Positions 48,771 through 59,047 of a stretch of 64,000 bases of DNA are shown here, in pieces. The stretch is from Capitulum mitella (taxonomy: Eukaryota > Arthropoda > Thecostraca > Pollicipedomorpha > Pollicipedidae): contig CP099839.1 of the NCBI GenBank assembly GCA_030062745.1, forward strand, positions 3,167,001 through 3,231,000. Direction: 5' to 3'. Position 1 is the stretch's first letter, and every line of letters begins with the position of its first letter. The notes under the pieces were generated by a model. It ran no database searches. It had not been told where the DNA came from and saw nothing but the letters and a program-made list of their open reading frames with translations. The position numbers were made by a program, and so were the translations under genes.

Positions 48771-49968
48771 CCGCCCCCGATTGGGGGGCAATTGATCGCT
48801 CCCCTGAGGTTTTCTGGGACTGCAAGAAAATGAATTAACACACAGCCACGAAACCTTGTGTACCCTTTGCTTTATTATTTTTACACCTTGTGTCAAAGTT
48901 TTGAGCTCAGGTCAAGTCAGGTGCTTGACCTAGGTCAGATCAACAGGACCTATGTCCAAAAAAGTTTAGCGCCCTGTAACTTTTTGCAGAACAAGGTATC
49001 ACAATAATACTTTCAGAGATTAGTGATCTTGATAGATGCAACAATGCTGTTATCTCAGATTTTTCGGAATTTTCCGGGTCATTGACCTAAGGTCAAGCCC
49101 ATTTTTAAGACATGTTGTTTTTCGGAAATTGACGGAATATGTCATAACATTTTTAGTGTGGAATGAAGTAGACATCTAGTCATCGTCATTAGGCGAAGTA
49201 TCAATGACTTCCAGCCATTGACCTGAGGTCAGGTCACGAATAACTGTAGTGAGCCAAAATGTACCACCGTCAAAATCAGGGATGAATTGCTCAGAATGGA
49301 TAGAAAATGGCAGAACTGGCTTGCACAGACGTAAGTAATACCAGCAACCTCAAAAAGTTTTAAAAAATTGCATATTTTAGAAATAAACAGGCTCTCACGA
49401 ACAAAGCTTCGCCAATTTTGTAGGTTGGTAACTAATGAATTTTTCGAAAATTTAAGCATGAAAAACCATCACAAGAACCACTGAGATCAATAAAATTTAC
49501 ATGAATAGACTTTTTCGCGAAAATAAAATAAGTTCCCGTTAATTTCTTACTCCGTACGGCTGCGGCGCACGCCGATAGCCGGCGCGAAAACTGCCGTGTC
49601 TTTAACTCAACGTTTCGGCGCACATATTGAACAAATCCGAGAAATGAGATGTGTATCGGCATTTGCGGACCTTTACTTGTGCGCTGGTGTCTTTACCTAT
49701 GCGTTATTAGTCACGGCCCTTGAGATTCAGGCCGTTTCTCGGTGTCATGCAGTCGGCTATGAAAAATCATATGTAGAGCGTAAATGGCGTACATATTATC
49801 TAAAACTAAAAAGTGAGACCGGTTTCGAGCCCTACTCTTCACAAGGTTTCCAACGGTGTGCTTATTTTTATCGTGCGACCAACCAGTCGTGAGTTAGAGG
49901 GGGCGGCCAACTGCCCCCCCCCCCAATCGGGCATGATCGTAACCGACCGACGATGGTGCGCGGGTTAA
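48771..49968 (+). mobile_element. Family A TTAA element, copy 5
   Basis: It begins CCGCCCCCGATTGGGG (left TTAA not preserved) and ends GGTGCGCGGG-TTAA (49965-49968). It is collinear with copies 1 and 2. Non-coding. Confidence 0.75.
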
Positions 49969-50217
49969 TACAAGTGCGTAGGAACAGGGGGAAGAGTGGA
50001 GGGCGGGACCATGGCCCTCAGTTTTCTGAAATTTAACATTAGCCCCATGGGGAAAATGACACCATGTTTATTATGTGCTTCCCTTATGTGATTTTAGCGT
50101 CACTCAGCTTGATGTATCTTGAGGTCCGTTTTTGTGTATACCATGAGTAGTAGTGTTGAACATGGAACTGATTATTAATCCCTTGGGCACTCTGGCAAGA
50201 TGGTTCCGTCCATTACA

Positions 50218-53000
50218 TTGGCGTAGCCAAGGGGGCAAAGGAGCCATGTCCTCCCCCCGCTGGAGGCCATGCGGGGCCATCTGGCGGCTGGGCGGGCGCC
50301 CTGGGGCCGAAGGCCCCGTTCTTTGTGTGAGGCGTGAAGTGTGAGGTGATGGCGTGGGGCATACGCTGGGCGTCGTGCATTGTCCGAAACAGACAAGTAA
50401 AGCAAAATAAGAATATTTTAAGCATTAAAGAATACTTACGAACCGAAAGAAAATGTACTCCGAAAATACAAGAAGGCTTTGTGCTACGAAGAGAGGCCCG
50501 TGGTCTGAATGAGCGTTTAGGGGCCCCTGCTAGCTTGTAGGGGAGTTCACTGCTTGTCTGGGGAGGGTCCCCTGTCGGCCAGCAAAGGGTTCCGTCAGCC
50601 TCTGAAGGGACATCCTTTCAGTTTGGAAGAAGGCTCCTGTCCCTGCCTCCAGAGGTGGACAGGGGCCCTTTACAAACAGATAAGGTGCCCTCTACAGACA
50701 GTCAGAGACCCCCCTGGCCAATAGGGGCTCCTAAACGATCATTCAGGAGTCCCTGCTTTCCAGTAAAGATGCCCTTGCCGACCCGTAAGAGGCACCTGCC
50801 ATGTTCGTCAGGAACGTCTTTACAGGTGAGCATGGGCCCCGTTTACACTTCAGCGAGGCACCTTTACAAACCGACGGTAATTTTAACCACATGGGTCCCC
50901 AATGATTTTGACGGCCAGGCGCGGATCCAAAGGGGGAGAAATTGGGGTGATCGCCCCTCCCCCCTGAGGTCTGAGAAGGAGACCATGTCAGACTTAAAAG
51001 GAGTCCCGAAAGGACCCCGTATGAGCTTTACGGGGTCTTTACAAGAACCTGGCGGGCTCTTGGTGTAGAGAGGCCTCCTGGAGGGCTAGATGACCTCTGA
51101 CACGCGTAGAGGGCCCCTGAAGCTCTCAAAGGGCCCCTGAGACCGCAGCAGGGTCCCAACACGGCAGAATATTCCCGAGACCGCCAGATGACTCATAGGG
51201 TCCCTGAGACGGCTAAGATGAGGACTAAGTCTCTAGGGGGCTGCTGTAAGTGAAAAGCTTAAGGTTTTTGATGTAGTCAGAGGGCTTCCGGGAGGGTTAA
51301 TGAGACCTTGAGATGACAAGGTGACCCCTATGATAGAAAGATGGGTCCTTGAAACCCTGCGAGGGCCCCTGGGACTGCAAGGGGCCCCAACACGGCAAAG
51401 GGTCCATGAAACGGCTAACATTGCCAAAGAGGCACCTGGGACGGAAAGAACTTTTAAGGGTGCCTAGCACGGCATAAGGAGACCCTGGCCAGCAGAGGGG
51501 CCACTTGAATGGGGATTCGTTGGTGACCTACTCAACCTCGAGAGGAGTCACAAACGGGTTAAACTTGCTTTTTTAAAATCTTGGAGGATCTTGGTACTTT
51601 CAGGGGCCCCCGGGAAGGTCAGGTGGTTTCTGAGACGGCAAGATGTGCCTGTACACCGCAGATGACCCCTGAGACCGCCAAAAAGATCGCAGGGCCTCAG
51701 CGAGACAATGACGATAAGAGGGCCTCTGAGACGGTATTTTGGTTTTATGGGGGCGCTGGGCGGCCAGAGGGTCCCCGAGTATAATAAGCAGGCTCCTGGC
51801 ACGGGCAAGGGCAAGGTCCCCCTGAGACTGCCAGTGAGGCCCCTGAAGCGCCAACGAAACGGCTAGAGTTGTTACAGTTAGAGGGGCCCTAAAAGTCTGC
51901 CAGATATGCCTCACGTAACAGAGTAAGACCCCTGATACAGCCATGGCGATCACTGGAGACGTTCACAGGGTCTATGACACTACAAAGGAGCCCTGAAGAA
52001 ATTGCCAGAAGGCCTTTTGTAACTGCCAGAGGACCCTTGAGATGGCAAAAATGTATCCCAGGGACGATAAGAAAGGTACTCAGGACCGCAGAGGGTCCAC
52101 TGAGACTGCTAGAGAAAGACCTTTTAGACTGCTTATTAGAAGTCTCTAGCAATAACAGCTCCTGAGACGACGAGTGGGGCCCCTGACTTGAGACGTCCAG
52201 ACTGCTCCAGAAATGGCCAAAGGACTTAGACGGTTGCAAGAGGCGCCCCTGTTACTGCAAAGAGAGACTTACAGCAAGCCCATTTTAGTGTCTGAGGGGC
52301 TCCTTAGATTGCAAAAACGTTCCAGGGACGACAGGGGGAACCCGAGATGGCTTAAACGTCCCTGAAATTGCCAGATTGGTCCCTGAGACTGTCCGAAATG
52401 CCCTTGAACTGCCAAAGAAGGGCCTAAGACGTCCCGCGGGACACGTGAAACTGTGAAAGGAACCTGAGACCACTAGAGGATCCTGGCACGGCAGAGGGCC
52501 CGAGACCACCAAAAGTGCCCCTGTAACGGCAAGGGGGAACCTAAACTAAGCTGACCTAAACTGAACTAATCTAAACTAAACTAACGTAAACTAAAAAAAA
52601 ATCCCACAAATTACGGAATGGGGAGGGGCTGACGGGCTCCCGAAACAGATACCGGCAAGACGTTTCAAATGAAGGGAGGGACGGAACCGCCTAAAATCCC
52701 GCCTTTTTTGTCACATTTCGGTCACTTTGTTCGGAAACAAAACGTAGAACTTTCAGCAATGAGACGACGCGTTTGAATTTTTCGGCTATTGTATATCGTA
52801 AAAAAGCAAAATTACATCATTTTTCATACCTCAAGGGCAAAAAATGGGGACCCCGCGCTGACCATTCACCTCCACCGCCTCCTCCCCCACCTGGGCGAAA
52901 ACCCGGATCCGCCATTGGCGAGGGTTCCCATTGATTACGAGGGTCCCCGTGATCCAATTGGGCCCCCCCCCCCGGGTGGAATCCTGGCTACGCCCCTGGT
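50218..53000. repeat. Degenerate minisatellite inside nested hAT-like shells, copy 2
   Basis: The outer ends read GGCGTAGCCAAGGGGGC (50219) and ATCCTGGCTACGCCCC (near 52980). The inner ends read GCGCGGATCCAAAGG (50929) and CCCGGATCCGCC (near 52903). The interior is a long array of diverged CCCCTGAGACNGCCA(A/G)A(G)GGG units collinear with 16120-17640. Nothing coding is supported. Confidence 0.55.
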
Positions 53001-53739
53001 TCATTATGTCAGGGCTTTGGTGCTGGCATTATTGCATTATGTGTGTATGGGGACAGGCAAAGCTGCTTTGGCAAGTGCTTGAGATAATGATTTCGTTCTC
53101 GTGTGATAGTCTGTAAGCGCTTTGTTACTGGGTGTCGAGTTTTAATTTAATGTTGTGGAAGGAAACTGTCCTTCAACCGTTTACGAATGTACCTTACAAT
53201 AATGTTGAATTCGTGATATCAGCGCAAACAGCATAAGAAGCGGAAATTTGCATCATTCGCCATTATGTAGATGGATGCCCAAGGGGAAAGTTCTGAAAAA
53301 TGGCAATGGGTACAGACCTGAATAGAAAAATTCACTCATTTTAGAGAACTTGAGTATACACTAGCGCCAAAACCTTGGGGAATTTTTTTGCTGTTTGTGT
53401 TTGTGTAAAATGTTTATTTAACGAAAAACTGAGTCATGGCAAAAGAACGAAATTTAGTTTTTTTCGGGACGGGGAAGAAGGTAACCTGAATGAGGTCGGC
53501 TGTTGATCCGATAGAGCTTGCCCCCCCCCCCAGCCGAAAATGCAATCCGCCGTCCCTGGGTCCAACAGTCACGTCATACTTTCCAAACCATTTCGGGAAT
53601 AGAAGATAATATGTAGATTTCATGAGCGTTTCTTGAGCACAAACCATTTGTTTGGCATCCGAAGCCAAGGTCATTTGACCATTTAGTCATCTTGACTGAC
53701 TAAAAATGCAAATAATTGCCACCTTGCCTAAGGTCAGAT

Positions 53740-55180
53740 AATGCACGTCCGTTAACTTGGCACACATATTCATATTCGTATTCAGCACGCACCACAGATT
53801 TTGCCCATAGTACGTCATTTGGTCAATTTTCCCATGCCATTCCCAAATATGAAATTCTTTCTCCTCTAAGTTTGACCATTTGACCTCTAGAGGTCAGAAT
53901 GGGAGCAAACATAGCAGTCGACCTATGACATCAACCTTTACAAATGAGGCATCAAGCCAAAGAGGGGAGCCGTCCGCAACTTTGACGACTCAAAAGGTCA
54001 AAGTCAAGGTCCTTCGTCAAGGTCCAGATCAAGGCCAAAGGATGGCGATAAACAAAACCGCCGACCTATGACATCATATCGTCCAAATGAGCTGTCACAT
54101 CAAAGACGGGAACCACAGGGGCAGCTGACGGGTGGTCTGGAGAGCCCGGGCACCCCTTTAGGCCAAGCATTTTTTGTGAAAACCATTGCACATTATCTTC
54201 TCAGCAAGCGGTCTCCGCAAGACTTCAATTCACACTGAGCTTCCCCCTCCCCCAGAGAATCCTTGCTGCGCCCCTGAGGGGAACCGCAAGGTCCGTAGCT
54301 TTGACGACCCAAAAGGTCAAGGTCAAGGTCAAGGGCCGTCGTAAAGAACCTAATCCGGGTCAAAGGACGTAGACAAACTTAGCGGTCGAAATACGACATC
54401 AGACGACAAGTTTGATCTCAGACCAAAAATGGGAACCATCCGCATTTAACGACCCATAACATCAATGTTATGGTCCGTCGTTAGGGTCATAATCAAGGTC
54501 AAAGGATGGAGGCAAGTGCAGCCGCTGACCTATGGCACCTAACTGTACAAATGAGATACCAGACCAAAAAGGGGAACCGTCCGCAGCTTTGATGATCCAA
54601 ATAGTCAAGGTCACAATCAAGGTCAGAGGACGGGGACAAGCACAGCCGCCGATCTATGGCACCAAATTGTACAACTGAGATATCACACCACCGAAGGCAG
54701 CTGTCCGCAGTTTCGACAACACAAAAGATCAAGGTCAAGGTCTGTCGTAAAAATCCTAATCAAGGTCGGAGGAGGGGGACAAGCATAGTCGTTGGCCTAC
54801 GTCACCAAACTATACAAATAAGGTATGACACCAAAGGCGGGAACCATGTTCAGTTTTGAAGACTTAAAAAGTTAAAGTCAAGGTCTGTCGTAAACATTGC
54901 AATGAATGTCAAAGGATCGGGACAAGCAAAGCCGCCGACCTATAGCACCAAACTTTACAAATGAGCCATCACGCCAAAGGGGGAACCATCCGCAACTTTG
55001 GTGCTGACCAGTGGCACCAAAATGTATAAATGACGTGCCACATCAAAAGGGAACAGTCCACAGCTTTGACAGCCCAAAAGGTCAAGGTCAGGTTACGTTG
55101 TCAAGGTCCTGAGCTAGATTTAAGGACGGGGACAAACATAGTCACCAACCTCTGACACCAAGCTTTACAAATGAGTCAGG
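53740..55180 (-). repeat. Left half of the head-to-head satellite, ~143-bp units
   Basis: Outer flank 53740-53850 (TTAACTTGGCACACATATTC...) is followed by about eight units containing CCGCAACTTTGACGACCCAAAAGGTCAAGGTC, TACAAATGAG and GCCGACCTATG. Orientation flips to the reverse complement at about 55165-55195. A small hAT-like MITE interrupts it at 54116-54276. Confidence 0.85.
54116..54276. mobile_element. 161-bp hAT-like MITE inside the satellite
   Basis: It starts CAGGGGCAGC and ends GCTGCGCCCCTG. The interior (TTTTTTGTGAAAACCATT...CACTGAGCTTCCCC) matches 21165-21265. It breaks an otherwise continuous satellite unit and so inserted after array formation. Confidence 0.65.
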
Positions 55181-55189
55181 AAACCAAGC

Positions 55190-56950
55190 AGACGACCTTG
55201 ATTATGACCCTCACGACGGGCCTTGACCTTGACATTTTGGGGTCGCCAAAATTGCGGACAGTTCCCCTCTATAATGTGATAGCTCAATGGTACAGTTTGG
55301 GGCCATAGTTCGACGGTTATGTTTTTTCCCGTCCATTGATCTTGATTAGGATCTTGACGACGGACCTTGACTTTGGCGTTTTGTGTTGTCAGAGTTGCGG
55401 GTGACTTTCCTCTCTGGTGTGACACCTTCTTTGAATGGTTTTGTGTCGTAGGTCTGCAGCAATGTTTTTTTCCAATCCGTTGACTTTAATTATGACCTTG
55501 ACGACAGAGCCTGACCTTGATGTCACGCGGACTATTTTGTTCTTTGGTTTGATGCCTCCTTTGTACAGTTTGGTGCCATAGGTTGTCGGCTATGTTTGTC
55601 CCCATCTTTTGGCCTTAATTAGGACCTTGACGACGGATCGTGACCTTGACCAGTGAGGTCGTCAAGGTTGCGGATAGTTCCACGGTTTGGTGCGATAGTT
55701 CATTCGTGCAAACTTGGGTCGTCGGCTATGCTTGTCCCCATTATTTGGTCTTGATTACGACCGTGACGAACGATGGACGTTGACCTTGACCCTTTGCTGA
55801 CGTTGACCTTGACCCTTTGCTTTGACAACCCAAAGTTGCGGACTTTTCTCCTCCATGGTACGTTACCCTATTTGTACAGTTTGGTGCAGGTCGGCGACTC
55901 TACGTGTCTCCGTCCTTTGGTTTTGATTAGGACCTTGACCTTGACCTTCTGGGTCACCAGAGTTGCGGACGGTTTCCCTGTTTGGTTTGGTACGTCATTT
56001 ATACAATTAGGTGTGGTAGGTCGGTGGCTTTGCGTGTCCCCGTCCTTCGACCTTGATGAGGACCTTGACAATGGACCTTGGCCTTGACCTTTTGGGTCAC
56101 CAAAGTTGCGGACGGTTTTCCTGTTTGGTGTGATACCTCATTGGTATACTTTGGTGCTATAGGTCGGCGGCTGTGCTTGTTGTTACACTTTCACCTTGAT
56201 TATGACCTTGAAGGCGAATTTTGACCTTGATTTTATTGGTCGTGAAAACTGTGGACGGCTCCCCTCTTTGGTCTGATGCCTTATTTGTACAGTTTGGTGT
56301 CATAGGTCGGCGGTTATCCTTGTCTACGTCTTTTGACCATGATTGTGGCCTTGACAACGGACCTTGACCTTGGTCTATCGGGTCGTTTAATTGCGAACGG
56401 TTCTCCTCCTTGGTGCGCTAGCTCATTTGTACAGTTTGGTGCCATAAGTCGGGAACTGTGCTCGGCCCCATCATTTGACCTTGATTTTGGCCACGACGAC
56501 GGACGATGACTTTGGCTTTTTTGGCCGTCAAAGTTGCGGACTATCTTCCTCTGTGGTCTGATACCTCATTTGTACAGTTTGGTGCCATATGTCGGTGGCT
56601 ATGTGTGTCCCCGTCCTTTGACCTTGACTAGGTCCTTGACGGCAGACCTTGACGTTGACCTTTTGGGTCGTCAGAGTTGCGAACGGTTGCCCTCTTTGGC
56701 TTGATGCCTCTTTTATACAGCGTGATGCCATATGTCCACGGTTCTGCTTGTCACCATCGTTGACCTTGAATTTGCGTTATTTGACCTGTGGAGTTCAAAT
56801 GCTCAGACTCAGGGTAGACAGATCTTCAGGTTCGGAAATGGCATAGGCATTTTGACCAAATGGGGTAATTTGAGCAAAACCTGCGATGTATGCTGAATAC
56901 GACTATGAATATGTGTGCCAAGTTAATAGACGTAGATACTGTCTGGTAAG
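55190..56950 (+). repeat. Right half of the head-to-head satellite, ~143-bp units
   Basis: GTTGCGGA-type landmarks near 55250, 55394, 55668, 55835, 55963, 56106, 56250, 56392, 56532 and 56677 are mostly spaced 128-167 bp, typically 140-145. Each unit has the order GACCTTGACC, TTTTGGGTCG, GTTGCGGACGGTT, TGTACAGTTTGGTGCCATAGGTCGG (partly varying). The outer flank 56830-56950 is the reverse complement of 53740-53850. Open frames here are repeat artefacts. Confidence 0.85.
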
Positions 56951-58795
56951 GAACGTAAAAACAAAATCGCTGTCTGGTGCATGAAGTTACGATTTGGTTG
57001 TTCCAGCAAAAGCAGCCTCCAAAGGTGTCTGCTCTCATAAACCGATTTGCACGTACTCAGGGAGTTTCATTTCTGATGCGGTCACATGAGGTCAGTCTAG
57101 CTCAAGTGAGCCACCGCTTGTAGCTCACGAACCAATGGAAGTATGAAAGCGGTAACAACGATAAGAAATTTGTCGCAATACCTTTGCCGAAGAAACACGT
57201 TTTAATCTTCGGTCGATGCAAAGTTAGGTCAGATCTGGTCACGCCATTTGAAGTAAAATGGTGCATGAATGTCAGCAGAGGCATTCGCTCATAGATCGCA
57301 AGAAGTGAATGGGAAAGTAGCATCGGCGGATCCAAACCATGTGCTGATGTGCGAAGGGAGGGGAGGGGTAAATGTCCACCCGTGTTACCTAAGCTACCCC
57401 AGATGTTCATTTTTGCTCTGATTTCGGCCACTTTATTAGGCGGCTTGCGAAAATTAACAAGTGCATTGGCGATTTTTTGAACGAAATATATGCAATTTCC
57501 ATTCGACAAGACATGTCGACCCCGGGTTTTCCAACGTAAGGGGGGCTATGGCCCCGATGTCCGCTGTCCCGGATCTGCGCAGGAAGTTCGTTGCATTCCC
57601 GTTTTGCCCTTTTCTCCGCTCCGTCATGTAAATCAGTTGGCTTCGTATGAAGTCAGCGACCTTTTGCTCAAAACTACGCTTTGTCCTTCAGCAAGGTGAA
57701 TAGGTAGTTTTTGGCGCTCCTACGATACAATAAAGCGACGTACCAAGCGTAATTTCCGGCGGAATGACCAATGCCGAATGACGAAAAACAGCACTTTAGC
57801 AAGGTCTACCTAGATTCATGCCTACAAAGTCCCGAAAATCGAGAATATACCTTTCTTAATGGACGAACTGCAGACCAGCCTAACGTCTTGTCTTATTTCA
57901 TCGACAGGCAAATTGATAAAATCTAATATAATTGATATAATCTAAAATCGATCTGCATGATCCGTGTATAACATGGACTTGAATGAAGCATAAAAGTGTC
58001 GACTTATGTCGTAAAAAGACTACGTATGTCGACAGTAGTTTTTATGCCTTCGTCATTTAGGCTAATTTCACCCCATTGAACAAGGCATAACGCTGAAATC
58101 TAATTCCACGGACGAAGGCATACCAGTTAATGCCTAACGATATGGTTTTTATGATATAACGCGGCCCATATATTCAAGTATACTCCAAAAACTTAGTCGA
58201 TAAGAATCTAAGGAGCGTGCTACTACGAAATTGCGTGCCATGTTTTTGTTAGGAAAAATAAAACCTGATTGAAATATTTCCACCGTGAAAAACGAAGCAG
58301 TTCAAAACCGCTGTGAAATTCTTATCGTGGGGGACATGGCTGGAGATTTGCGAAAACTACTGGTGGCCCACATAGGATTTCAGAACGTTTTTTTCAGTCA
58401 TTGTCATCGGCCTAATTTGGAAATTCCTGGATATTAGAGGGGAAAGAGGGTCCGGATTTCCCTTCCCCCGGGATCGCCAGCCATGACAGGAAGGGTGAAT
58501 TGTCAGGCAGTGTCGTGAGACTTATCAATCGTTTTCTCAAAACAGGACTTGCCGTATCGTGTTGCTGCCTCTGACATGCAGCCTATTCAGAATTTTCCAA
58601 ACAGCGGTCAGCAGGCATGTTTACAAGCTGTTAACGTTTGGCGACTATGGGCATGACTTCGCCTTGTCTACTAAAACTGTGATGTTTGGTAAGAGCACAC
58701 GTCCTGCGTGTCCAGCTGCATGCCTGGCTGGAACTAAGTCGTCGTGACGGCCCGTGGTCCCTGCGGGCCCCGCACTGTGTCGTGTGTCGCGTGGT
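56951..58795. other. No gene seen; MITE fragment
   Basis: 57330-57440 is related in reverse complement to the hAT-like MITE at 12877-13124 (shared AATAAAGTGGCCGAA and GGATCCGCC). The remainder is AT-rich and without a supported exon. Confidence 0.45.
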
Positions 58796-59047
58796 GTACT
58801 GCGGTTTGGCCCGGTGACCCGCTCGTGTCTGCCCGCATCAGGAAGCTGCCGGTGGGCGGGCCGGGCGTCGCCCGACGCAAGAGGTCGTCCCTCATCCGTA
58901 GTGACGTCACTGGCCGGGAGGAGACCGACCGGACGTCGCCGAGCCCGGCCCGAGACAGGGTGGTGAGGAGCGGCACACCGCAGCCGCAGCCTCTGCGGCC
59001 GGCGGGTGTTGAGCGAGACGTCTGCTGACAGCACGGGGCCCGCTCCG

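Noticed and set aside
53880-56850. Frames of 60-105 codons across the satellite
   Set aside because: They repeat with the satellite unit on either strand and have no start, splice or domain evidence.
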